Below the pieces are notes generated by a model. It was not told the DNA's origin and did not search any database. It saw only the letters and a program-made list of their open reading frames with translations. DNA of 64,000 nt from the NCBI GenBank assembly GCA_021397835.1, contig JAJFZO010000747.1, positions 1,242,501 to 1,306,500 on the forward strand, read 5' to 3'. Shown piece after piece: positions 47,946 through 58,632 of the stretch. The position numbers and the translations under genes were made by a program. Position 1 is the stretch's first letter, and the number at the start of each line of letters is the position of its first letter. Source of the DNA: Moringa oleifera. Its lineage: Eukaryota > Streptophyta > Magnoliopsida > Brassicales > Moringaceae.

Positions 47946-48515
47946 ATGTCTGAAGTGGCGCTGCGAAGGAGGCTGATAAAGGCCACGACAATCCACGTAC
48001 TGGCGTTGGACGGAATCGTCAACGTCAACTCCCTCTTCACGTTGGCTCTCTTCCTCGGCCTTACCTGGTACCCTGCCACCGACCCCGCTGATATTTTCAT
48101 CGGCCGCGACCCCGACCCCTGCTGCGCAGCCGGACCGGCCGTGGAAGAAAGCCTCATAGCGTCCCACGTGTACTCCTTCAGCTCCTTCCTCTTCTCCAGC
48201 CTCATAGCCTCGGCTCTCAAGCAAGCCATCAAGGCGAGAAACGACGGGCGAGAAGAGGAGGCGCGTGGACTCAGCGTCAGCCTCGTGCGCGTCAACTTGA
48301 TTGCCCTACGGATAGGGACTCTGGTTTCGGGATTCGGGTCGGTATTCGGGTGCGGGTTCTTGACGAAGGCCTTGGTGGATTTGGTCCAAATCAAGTTGGG
48401 TTCTTTGGCTTGTGGGAGTCCGTACACTTATGCTGCCATTGGACCTCTTGTGGTCTTGGTCCCCTTGGCCCTTCTTATCTATGTTTCACTTGTGCTTTAT
48501 GCATTTAGCTGTTAA
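47946..48515 (+). CDS. Small multi-pass membrane protein, plant-specific, possibly MEE60-like
   Basis: 189 residues, single exon, GC-rich compared with its surroundings. After a basic start (MSEVALRRRLIK) come HVLALDGIVNVNSLFTLALFLGL, SFLFSSLIASALK, IALRIGTLVSGFGSVFGCGFL and IGPLVVLVPLALLIYV, four likely membrane segments. A short Asp/Pro/Cys-rich loop at about 45-64 is a candidate exposed region. It resembles a plant family that I associate, from memory and without certainty, with MATERNAL EFFECT EMBRYO ARREST 60. No biochemical role is assigned. The long ORFs on the other strand are shadows of its GC-rich codons. Confidence 0.75.
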   Translation: MSEVALRRRLIKATTIHVLALDGIVNVNSLFTLALFLGLTWYPATDPADIFIGRDPDPCCAAGPAVEESLIASHVYSFSSFLFSSLIASALKQAIKARNDGREEEARGLSVSLVRVNLIALRIGTLVSGFGSVFGCGFLTKALVDLVQIKLGSLACGSPYTYAAIGPLVVLVPLALLIYVSLVLYAFSC

Positions 48516-49551
48516 AGCTTTTTTTTTTTTTTTTTGTGAAATTGTTATTTTTTATCATAAATTTATTAGTTTAATTTCTGCACAATAATTTATGTTTTTC
48601 TTCCCACCAAGGCTTCATAAAGTATATATTTTTTTCGTCTATAATTTATAAAGATATGATATAAGTTTTTTGAATTGAACTGATTTTTTAAAAAGATCGT
48701 GACACTTAATAATTTAATAAATAAATAATTAAAATTTATTCATTTATTTTTTATTAATATAATAAATTATAAAAATAATTTTAAATTTGTGTGTATAAAG
48801 TTTTGAATATGTTATCTATAAAATATCATACTTCAAGGAGGTGTTTCACCAAGTTTTATAGCAGAGAATGACATATAAGTAACTTCCCAAAGACAATTTA
48901 TATAACATGTGTTTGATTGATGTGAGTTTGATGAAAGAAAGAGATTTCTCCATTCAATTGGCTAGTTTTCTGGGTTTGGATATCCTGACCTCCTGACACA
49001 GTCACTTGTTGGATCACCGGAGAACTTCAAGAACGCATTTAGAAACTACTTGGCAATGTAGTTAAACTATCGACAATTTTGAAGATTTCAATATGATATG
49101 AAGGGTATACGTTCATTTAGTTCTCTATGAAATTATATTTTTGCTGGTATGTCTATGGAGGAGGAGACTAAGGGAATGACAGTAGCTTGGGATCTGGTTT
49201 TGCTGCTAATATAATAATGGAGTTTGGAGCTCCAAGATGGTTAAAGTAATCTCTAGTCAACTGATCTTATTGCTGCTGATACCTAGCTTAACGTTTCTTC
49301 AAAACCAGTCCATTAAATTATTGTTTGTGTTTAAGGGTTTGATTCTCTCTTCAGTTTCTAGGAGTAGATAGCAGAGAGTCTCCATGTGCAGGTGCCTTCA
49401 TACTGAAAACATGGTGAAGAATTCTGAAAGTTTTGTCTCTTCTCCTTTAGTCCATGAAGAATGCTTCTTCATGTTTATCGAATCTGATCTCTTTTGTTTC
49501 TTCTGCTTATCGTTTAGATTTCCTTTGTGATCCTGTGTTTCTCAAAGTTTC
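48516..49551. other. Intergenic and GT4 5' leader
   Basis: AT-rich to about 48900, then less so. Several short upstream ATGs occur between 49410 and 49551. No gene supported. Confidence 0.5.
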
Positions 49552-51018
49552 ATGGGGAAGGATCATCAGGTTAGCATCTTCACCTTTCGTGCTTTCTGCT
49601 GCATCACTGTGATTTTTTCTTCGATTTCTTTTTCATTTCTCTACTGGTGCCAATGTTCTGGTCCATGCTATTCTCAGAGTGAGTTCTTGGTGCCTGAGCA
49701 GAATCATAGCATTAACCTTCTTCTCTTCCCGTCTGCTTGGAACCGGCTTTCATTTTCTTCAAACCCACCTGCAAAAATCCTCAAGATTGCTGTTTTTGTA
49801 AAGAAATGGCCTCATAAATCTCATGCAGGAGGGCTGGAACGGCATGCCTTGACCCTGCACCTTGCCCTTGCCAGAAGAGGTCATGAGCTTCATATTTTCA
49901 CAGCCACTTCTTCCAACTCCTCATTCCCCAGATACCCAATAAGCAACTTGTATTTTCACCTCTCACAGCCAACGGCCGCTGGTTATCTAGACCAAGCTGT
50001 AGTTTGGAAGCAATTTGAGGCTCAAAACTCAACTGGGAAACCTTTTGATGTGGTACACACTGAAAGTGTTGGACTCTTGCATACACGAGCAAGGAAACTG
50101 ACCAATCTCGCTGTTTCTTGGCATGGAATTGCATATGAAACTATTCACTCTGATATCATTCAACAACTTCTGCAAGGTCCTGAAGAACAGCAGGCTTATG
50201 CCTTGACAGAAAGAGCTAGTAAGGTTGTTGAAGAAGTGAAGTTTTTCCCGAGATATAATCACCATGTATCTACTAGCGATCATGCTGGAGATATACTGAA
50301 GAGGATTTACATGATTCCTGAGGAGAGAGTCCATGTTATTCTCAATGGTGTAGATGAAGAGATTTTCAAGCCAGATTTTGCAAAGGGGAAGGAGTTTAAG
50401 CAGAAGTTCGGTGTTCTAGAAAGTAGATCACTGGTGCTGGGAATGGCAGGGAGGCTGGTCAAGGATAAAGGACACCCTCTGATGTTCAATGCTTTGAAGC
50501 AGATGATTATGGAAAGTGATGCATTTCATGAAAATGTTGTTGTTCTGGTTGCTGGAGATGGTCCTTGGGGTGCTAGATACACAGATCTTGGCACCAATAT
50601 AATTGTTCTGGGGCCTCTGGAACAAGCTCAACTGGCAAGTTTCTACAATGCCATAGATGTTTTTGTGAACCCAACTCTTCGAGCTCAGGGATTAGATCAC
50701 ACATTGTTAGAAGCAATGCTCTCTGGTAAAGCAGTACTCGCCACAAGGCTTGCAAGCATTACAGGATCTGTCGTTGTTGGAACAGAAGTGGGTTATACGT
50801 TTTCACCAAGTGTAGATTCATTGAAGCAGGCATTGTATAGGCTCCTGGGTGATGGCAGAGAAGTACTGGAAAAGAAAGGCCAAGTTGCCAGGCAGCGAGG
50901 GCTGCAATTGTTCACTGCTACTAAAATGGCAGCTGCATATGAAAGGCTATTCCTTTGCATATCAGATGGTGCACACTATGAGGCTGAATCTTGTCAGTAC
51001 CGACCTCAGTTTGATTAA
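49552..51018 (+). CDS. GT4-family (GT-B fold) glycosyltransferase, membrane anchored
   Basis: 488 residues in one exon. Residues about 10-32 (FRAFCCITVIFSSISFSFLYW) form a signal anchor, suggesting a type II Golgi or ER protein. The N-terminal Rossmann half has KIAVFVKKWPHKSHAGGLERHALTL. The donor half has LGMAGRLVKDKGHP, VLVAGDGPWG and ASFYNAIDVFVNPT, then GLDHTLLEAMLSGKAVLAT, the region of the EX7E nucleotide-sugar motif. There the second Glu is present, but Gln occupies the usual position of the first. The donor and acceptor are unknown. Plant relatives are annotated only as glycosyl transferase family 1/4 proteins. Confidence 0.9.
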   Translation: MGKDHQVSIFTFRAFCCITVIFSSISFSFLYWCQCSGPCYSQSEFLVPEQNHSINLLLFPSAWNRLSFSSNPPAKILKIAVFVKKWPHKSHAGGLERHALTLHLALARRGHELHIFTATSSNSSFPRYPISNLYFHLSQPTAAGYLDQAVVWKQFEAQNSTGKPFDVVHTESVGLLHTRARKLTNLAVSWHGIAYETIHSDIIQQLLQGPEEQQAYALTERASKVVEEVKFFPRYNHHVSTSDHAGDILKRIYMIPEERVHVILNGVDEEIFKPDFAKGKEFKQKFGVLESRSLVLGMAGRLVKDKGHPLMFNALKQMIMESDAFHENVVVLVAGDGPWGARYTDLGTNIIVLGPLEQAQLASFYNAIDVFVNPTLRAQGLDHTLLEAMLSGKAVLATRLASITGSVVVGTEVGYTFSPSVDSLKQALYRLLGDGREVLEKKGQVARQRGLQLFTATKMAAAYERLFLCISDGAHYEAESCQYRPQFD

Positions 51019-52226
51019 GACACAACATCCATTGAAGCTTGCATTCAAGTTGCTAATTTAAACATGACTGATGAGACGAAGCAAGCTGGAGAAAACTTGC
51101 ATCTCCCAGGAGAAACAGAAACTCGTCTGAAAGGAGAGTTAAAGTTTGTTCCCTGTGTATTAGCAGCATGAGATTCAGAAAACAGATGAACTTTCTCATA
51201 TGCACTGCCTTCAGGTGAAGATAGCATCACAGAAATCTGAAATTTTTTTCTATGGTTTCCTGAGCAGATCTCTGAACGAAGCTGAAGAAGTTCTGGCCGA
51301 TGCTAACCACTGTCTCATTGCTGCTTATAGGTCACTAGTACAGAGGTAAACAGCCCTTGTGGTTTCTGATCTGGGAATTATTTTCTCCTATTTTTGTTTA
51401 CTTCTCTGCATTTTCAGATATGCAGGGTATGGTTTGTCCTGACTATATTCTAGTTAGAGATTACTTAACACTAAATGTAATATATAATCTGCAATTGCAA
51501 ATCTGACTGGAATCATCTGTTTCTACTACAGAGTATTGTGTTTTAGCCTGGGAGTATCTCTTTTGATCTTTGCTGTGGCTATTCATGTACTTCTGCAGAT
51601 TCTTTATCTCTTACTTGCTCTGTAATCTTCAAATTTTCAGTTAATGAAATCTTTGAAGGAAATCACAACTCTTTTCACTAATACATACAAGAACAGAACA
51701 GATTTTGCATTAAAGTTAGATATCAAAGCTTGCAGCATTCATATTGACTTTATAGAAGCAGAAGAGGCAAAGACACTGAACATATCTTTACCTTACTCGC
51801 TTCAGAAGACATGGAATCAGTAAAATAGCTTATAAAAAAGCTTCACACAGACTGTTATCTTCTCTGGTTATCACTCCAACAAAACAGAAGTCACAAGAGA
51901 AAGCTAGAAATCAGATTGTCTTGTAAGCTCTTCCCGTGATCCCATCAACTCTTATTTATGTTGCATGTTTTCTGTAGATATTACCAGGGCCTTCATGAAA
52001 TCCTGCAAAATTTAAGGATCCTAGGGAAGCTGATCAGACAACGAAACTGAAATCCTGTGCTTGAGTACTTCTCAAGGAAAAGAATCCTGCACTGTAGCCT
52101 GTTTCGATGCAGGCAGAAAAGGTACAGGTAAAGAAGATTCATACACCTATTTCCAGAAAAGTTTTGTAAAACAAAGTACCTTTAGAAAATAGATGGAGGG
52201 TTCATTGGCCTGGGGAAGGCAAGGTC
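51019..52226. other. GT4 3' flank and spacer
   Basis: GT4 3' UTR, perhaps with an intron, and 3' flank of the next gene on the minus strand. No coding region supported. Confidence 0.5.
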
Positions 52227-54115
52227 CTAATAATACAGTGAACCTGCAGAAATGCAATCAGAATTTGTAGATATTAAGAGTCTACAATCACAGCTTCATC
52301 TGAGTAGCTTTGTCTACAACACTAATACCTTGCCACCAGTTTCCTCTGGAAGCACCCTGCGAATTGTTTCCATTAGCACTGTCTCCTTCCTCTTTCTGAA
52401 ACAATAACGAAGCTCAGAGAATATTTAGTCTCCTTCTTCATCTCAACAGGCATGCCAGGGAAATTAGATTATTGATCAAATAATCAAGACTCACCAGAGG
52501 GTATGATTCAGAGGTTTGGGTACTTGCAGACTGGGAATAAATGTCTTGCCCACCGTAGTAAAGAGATGAACTTAGATGACATGGTTCAACTCTTTCTTCC
52601 CGGTAGGTATAACTCTTCTCTCTGTTGGGTGTGTTATAGCTTGCACCTCCAGTATGTGGAGCTATATTATTGGACAAAAACACAAAAGTATGAGGAAACA
52701 TTCTGCAAATGTAATTTTACATCTAATCAACTCATGGAACTGTTCAAAATTCCACAAGAAGGAGATGATTAGTCCAGAGAATGTTGAGGAATTGTGGTTA
52801 GACTTATGCAAAGCAGCAAAACTAAGAAGTGATACAAGGAAAAAGAGATCATGATCCTTGGATTTCTGCTTATTGAGAAAATGAAGGTTTTCGAGACTTC
52901 TGCTCAACTGGGAACAAAGCTGCTTGAGTGCTATGTTTTGCCTGAAGCAGCAGGTTCAGATCCAGGGTTACGAGCAGTGGAGTGAGTGACAGTTGACCAT
53001 GGAGCTTACATATGAGAAAACAAAAAAAAGGTAAATAAAATAAACTAAAAAGGGCTTGATCTACATGCATGCATTAAACAGCATGTACTAACCAAGAATA
53101 TAATGTCTTGAATATCAATATAAGAGAGAACACCAGTTGTTCTTCAACCAAGTAAATCAAGAAGTTTATCAGAAAATAAGGTATATATGATCACTAACCT
53201 TGTTTGCTGTTCCATGGTTGACTCCCAGAAGGCTGCTTTTGCCAACCAATCATCTCAGAGCTTGGGGTACTCTTCCCTGCCACCTGAAATTGAAAAGAAG
53301 AGATCAAAATTCACCCAGTCTGATGAAAGAAGTCAAGACAATGGCAGATCTTGCCTGGATCATTCACAATTCACCAACACTCCATGATCTTATATCATTT
53401 GGTAATGATCACCCAAAATCCAGTCTCATCAACTACATTCTTGCTCATATTTTCTAGAACAAAGAGGTACAAGAAATATATGGAGAACAGAATCCATCTA
53501 CTGCAGCCAAACTTTAGACAACATTTCATGGAAAATTTAATAGGCAGGTGATTGGAGGTTCCTCCAACTCCAAACCACAGAAGGGCATGTTACCCTTTTA
53601 GGCCTCTCATTGGTGTTATACATTGCCCTTCTAGGTGTGGACTCCAGCTTCCTACAAGAGTTATAACTTTGCATACCCAAAAGATCACAAAAGTTACTTT
53701 AAAAGAAAAGCAGGCATAACTATTAGCTTGGAGGCACTAAAGAAAGATTTTTTTCCACCTCAAACCAAATTATAAACCTTCCAACACTTTTTCAATTCTT
53801 AAGTTAGCTGCCATGTATCTTAACTCATACAACAACATGGACTAAAATATTAGCATATCAAGTTGGAAACCAAAAAAAAAAAAGAGGGAAGGGGGGGGGG
53901 GGGGGGGGGAGGAATCCAGATTCTGGTTTACATAACAGAAGATCATGTATCATAAACATATCCAATAAGCTGCATACATCAATATATACCGATGAAGGAG
54001 GAGGAAAAATGGAGGCAAATATTCCAGTTGACGACGTTGGTTGTGGCTCCTTGATGCCAAAAAGATCAGCTGTGAATGAGGAAGAAGAAGAACCTACTTG
54101 CCTCTTACCTTCCAT
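52227..54115 (-). CDS. Small serine-rich plant protein ending NWWQGSLYY, five exons
   Basis: Exons are 54115-53990, 53283-53199, 52661-52495, 52395-52329 and 52243-52227. Phases agree and sum to 154 codons including stop, 153 residues. It starts MEGKRQVGSSSSSFTADLFG, followed by STGIFASIFPPP, a mid part EMIGWQKQPSGSQPWNSKQ, then YREERVEPCHLSSSLYYGGQD, and ends SRGNWWQGSLYY. This layout matches a plant family that I believe includes Arabidopsis SIS (salt-induced serine-rich, At5g02020). Its role is unclear apart from reports on salt stress. It has no membrane segment or catalytic motif. The last exon encodes only five full residues. A 19-base G run lies in intron 1. Confidence 0.82.
53891..53909 (+). 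repeat. Poly-G run, 19 bases, in intron 1 of the serine-rich gene
   Basis: G tract on plus, C tract on the gene strand, about 80 bp past the exon 1 donor. Confidence 0.9.
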
Positions 54116-55740
54116 AATCTGTTGATAACCCAAGAAAGGAACAAAAGATACCCCTCAAAGAAAACCCAATGAATTTGCTAAACAAACAGATAAAGAAGTC
54201 CCAGTTCAAAGAACCAGATAAGGCTTGAAGAGCAAAGAAAGCAGAGCAGGAAGAAAGCAAACACAGGGGTGCACGTGAAAGATACACTGTGTGTGAAGAA
54301 GATTAATTCTAAGTATATCTCTTAAAACAGTCAATTCGTCGAAACATATATAGTCCTACACAAAAGAGCAATTGGGATGCCGCCCATGTGCTTTCTTCTT
54401 TAAGATAAACATCAGGGGATTTGATGGAATTTTCTTTGCAATTTACCTCTCACTTTACATTCTCTTGAATGTATAAAATATCCAATCTTCCTTTCTCTAA
54501 CTAAACATAACAGATAAATGTCACTCACTGTCCAGCGCCCATCCTAACTGGACGTACCATTTGGCGCCATGTGGCTTGCAATGGATATTTGAGGCCTACT
54601 GGCTGTACAGGGTCAAAAACTACACATTCATCTCCTCATATCTGACCCCGCTCCTTTGCCTGAGCCAATAGCGCTGCAAGAAGTGATTTCCTTTGAAGAT
54701 AGCTTCAACGCTTAAAAGAGAGAACATTCAAGAAATTTCAAATCTTGTTTTGATCCCACAACAAGATAACTAGATAAGGTTGTTTTCCCACTCAAAGTCC
54801 TTTTCTTGGACTTGCCCAAACTGGTTGGCTCCACCCACTTCAAGTCCTTGAAGTTGATGCTGCAATACTATGATACCATTTCATATACAGGAGTACAAAA
54901 CAAAACCCACCAAATCCTCATCTTGTAATTCATTGGATATAGTTCTTAGGATATATATATATTTTTTCTCTAGTTTTATTAGTTCTTAATTCTTGATTTA
55001 CCTCTCTCAAAGCCATCTTCTCTCCTTAGCTATGAATGGATTTACACTTGCTCTTCCTTCTTTTACACAAGGAATATGCCATTTGACTATTGAAACCCTG
55101 TTGGGTATGGGTTGGCTTGGAGTGGGGTTTCATTATTCGCCATTTTAGTGTGAAATTATTAGTCTAAAGTAAAGTTCAATCATTGAATCAAAGTTGCTGC
55201 TTGGCTCACCATGGTTAGAGTAATCCAACATAATTTTTTTTGTCAGGTAATTGCACACTAGTTTTAGTCTTTTTCAAATGATTACATCTTGAAAATTTAC
55301 AGTTCAAGAGATTGATTATGGATCATGTGTACCCTATACCATTATCTAATTACAAGTGGAAGAATCCACAAAGTTTTAATTTTTTTTTAATAAATTAGTA
55401 CCCAAAATCACATACTTAAACAGCATAAGAAGCTTGAGAAAAGAAAGAATCCACAAGAAAAAAAATCTAAAAGGTTTTAATTTTTTTCAATAAATTAGTG
55501 CCTACGCTTAAATTGTACAAGAAGCTGGAAAAAACAGGGGAAAAAAAACAGCAGCTTGAAACAGAGAATAAAAAATCATCAATTTTTAATTTTTTAACAC
55601 ATACTTCGACGTGATAAGAGGCTTGACAAAAGAAAAATCAACAATGTTTAAAATTTTCAAACAATTAGTACCCAGAAACACATACTTAAGCTTTACCCTA
55701 ATTAAAAAGCTGAAATGCAAAAGGTCAAAAAAAAAAAAAC
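54116..55740. other. Intergenic
   Basis: Promoter side of the serine-rich gene, then spacer. No gene supported. Confidence 0.5.
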
Positions 55741-55744
55741 ATAA

Positions 55745-55826
55745 CGTGGGCGGCAGGATTCGAACCTGCGCGGGCAGAGCCCACATGATTTCTAGTCATG
55801 CCCGATAACCACTCCGGCACGCCCAC
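55745..55826 (-). tRNA. tRNA-Ser (AGA)
   Basis: 82 nt on the minus strand. The acceptor GTGGGCG pairs with CGCCCAC. Anticodon AGA lies in GACTAGAAATC. The long variable arm typical of tRNA-Ser (GGGCTCTGCCC) is present. The B box is GGTTCGAATCC. No intron. A T run on the gene strand at 55739-55728 terminates Pol III. Confidence 0.97.
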
Positions 55827-55829
55827 CTT

Positions 55830-56797
55830 ACCGTGGGTATCCGCATTTATTTTTTATATATATAATTTTCCTTTTACTTATTACTTTTTCACACTGACTT
55901 GCAACAAGGGCATAATCTTTGAATAATAGCCGTGTAGTAAACCCCAACAGGTTTTATCATCATGAAAAGAGAATGGAAATTTAAACTTTATACTATTAAC
56001 ATCAAGAAAAGTAAAAAAATTGCAGAGCTGCTCTTTCTTAGAATGTCTCTTACAATGCATAAACAGTTCTAAGATAAGAGAGACTCAATGATCAAAAGTG
56101 CCCAGGGGGTTCAAGCAGTGAGGAAGATCCCAGGACTGAGGTTCTGAAAGGAGAATAAGCAAACATGGCTACTCCGTTTTCTGATGTCTCTGTTTGCCTC
56201 GGCTTGCCACTATCAGATGACCCTGGATGTGGTTGAGATGCAACCTTTGCTCCATTCCATTAGGTGTTGAATTACTGGCACTGAAACCAAATAAGTTTTG
56301 TCAGTGGAACCAATGTAGGTGTCTGCAGTTCAAGAATTAAGATGTTTTAATTCCTTTTTGGTCATTGCTTTCAGGAGGACGAGGAAACATAGAAAACTAA
56401 ATGGTAAAGATCACATGCTTGATTCTCAGTGATGCAACAGATTATGTAACAAGACACACATTCAGGCAAGAGCATAAGGAGATACCGCAGCAGAGAGGGT
56501 CTTGACTTCAACAACAGCTTGAATACATGTGAAGACCAATTTCAGATTAATTTCTGACAAGAGAATGCATATGGGTAGGCATTTAAGTACATGGATCAGG
56601 TTTTGGTTGGCAGTCTTATAGCTTCATTTTACTCCTAGAGGTATCAGAAGATCATATTGGGTTATTATCTCATCTATATCAACCTCTTGACCAACTAAGA
56701 AACTTAAACGAATGCACTAATCATCATTCTATGATGTCAAGAAATATCCTAAAACAATGGAGAATGTAACTGAGAGGCAAAGAGAGCTAGTCAAACC
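55830..56797. other. Spacer and PPR gene 3' region
   Basis: No coding region supported; a 3' UTR of the PPR gene, possibly with an exon near 56110-56290, may lie here. Confidence 0.4.
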
Positions 56798-57995
56798 TCA
56801 GCATCTTCCAAAAATCTCTTCTGGAGGATCATAAGCATGCTTTTCAGGGAAGAGCTCCTCAAAATCTTTCTTGACTTTATTCCTCAGAAGAGGGTGTGGA
56901 AGAAGCCCCTTCAACAAAATCCTGAATGGCAATTCCTCTGGTGGATCTGGAGACTTAATCATGTCCTCATATATATTCATGGCATCAGCAGGAGATCCAT
57001 CCCTCAAGAAGCCCCGAATAACTTCTGTGTACGTTTGAGAATCAGGAAACAAATCTTCCTTTCTCATGTTCTCCCACAACCGCATTGCTTCATCCATTTT
57101 CTTGCATCTTGCTAATGCAATAATCAAGTCCTTGTAGAGAAACACATCAGGCTTATACCAATCTTGCTTCTGAATCACCTCAAACATCTATAAATCCAAC
57201 GAATAACTCATCAGCTGAAGCAAAATATCAAATTTATACTACGTGGGCAGAAGTAAAAATCAAAACTTGATTTCATATCCCTACAAAGAGTTACCCATTA
57301 GGCATCATCACCATTGACTATCAGAAGAACCAACTCTATTTAGTCTCATGGACATACAGTCACAGAAGAGATAAAATTGCCTTCAAGCATTTTATCAAAC
57401 AGTTCACAAGCAATATAACATCCACGAGCCATTTGGTCACCCAGTTCAGAGATAAACCAAATTTTGCATTGAACAGAATCCAAATCAGATGATAGTGCAC
57501 CGGAAAAGGAGATTAATTCAGTTTTTAAGGAAATAGAGACAAAGTCCCTTAGCAACCCAATCAGAAAATGTCACAAACTGCAGAGGCAAGGGAAAAGAGA
57601 AAGACAGGTACCTTAACAGCCAAACTAGTCTCCTCCTGGCGCTCAAGCTCGCCGAGAACAGCAATCATATCCAGCTTCAAGAGTCTTAAAGCATGAGTTT
57701 TGATAAAATTTTCGAGCTTCTCCTCATCGTCCTTAAACCTCTTTAAACCCAGTATCACAAAAAGCGCTTCTTTCCCAATCAGCTTCTTGCCTCTCCAAAG
57801 GGGTCCTCTCGGCCTCCCATCGTGGTATTGCCTGAACCCTGAAATGGGTTTTTGTTGATTCAAGTCTAGAACACAGCATTTGTGTTTCGACAGAAAGAAC
57901 GACGGCTGGTTTTCTGTGGAGGTTCTAGTCAGGTTTTGGAGAATAACTGAAGCAATGCTTCGCAATTTTGATCTCCAAAAGGCCCGCGTTGCCAT
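56798..57995 (-). CDS. Pentatricopeptide repeat protein, At1g62350/At3g46870-like
   Basis: Exon 1 is 57995-57612 and exon 2 is 57187-56798, in phase 0, 257 residues. An in-frame ATG at 58058 would add 21 residues. The basic, Ser/Arg-rich start MATRAFWRSKLRS suggests import into an organelle. It is followed by GRPRGPLWRGKKLIGKEALF, a conserved region of this small PPR subgroup. PPR-like units then run through YKPDVFLYKDLIIALARCKKM and FPDSQTYTEVIRGFLRDG. The end is PPEEIFGRC. PPR proteins bind organellar RNA. This short P-class member lacks E/DYW editing domains. The target is unknown. Confidence 0.9.
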
Positions 57996-58059
57996 AAATT
58001 TCAGAATACGATTAATGTAAAATGAGAAAGGTTTATACTTGGGAGACCAGAAATTCACC

Positions 58060-58632
58060 CACAGAGAATTGCAAGCTCAGTTCCTCCAAAAACGTTCTAT
58101 TATAAACACACCAAACCACTGGTAAAGAGCAACATTCCCACATTAACCCTACGGGGTAAAATATAGTCAATTTCATATTGACCATCTTGAGCAATACCAA
58201 CTGTTAAAACTGATTAATGGAAAATTAGACCACTGGTTTTGATTAAAAGATGACATCTTTTTTCTACAGAGAAGTTCATAATAGTTCTTTGAAAACACAA
58301 ATAAATGGAGGCACAAGCAGAGTTGCAAGTGGCATCACTGAACCAATTTCAGGTTCCTGGATATCAAAACTGGCAATAAGCAATAGAGTAAAACTGGTTA
58401 CTCTGTGTGTACAGACAAGCAAGTGATGAAGGCCACCATTGAGTTTTTAGAAATGATATGATGAAGGAATGTTCAGATATCTATCTAAAAGGTTAGAAAA
58501 GCTGATGTACTTATAGCTTGAACATAAAATGTAACCCTGACGGGAATCAAGCGAGGGACTTTTCTAAAGAAGATTTATTAAATTGACTACGCTGCTGATG
58601 ATAACATTGATGAAACAGGGTATGAATTTATA
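58060..58632. other. Spacer between PPR and subtilase genes
   Basis: PPR promoter side and the subtilase 3' UTR. 58440-58632 aligns with 62757-62942, the flank of the second subtilase. Confidence 0.6.

Noticed and set aside
47603..48427. 274-codon ORF on the minus strand opposite the membrane protein gene
   Set aside because: It runs through the tRNA-Asp gene and is the mirror of a GC-rich coding exon. No recognisable protein.
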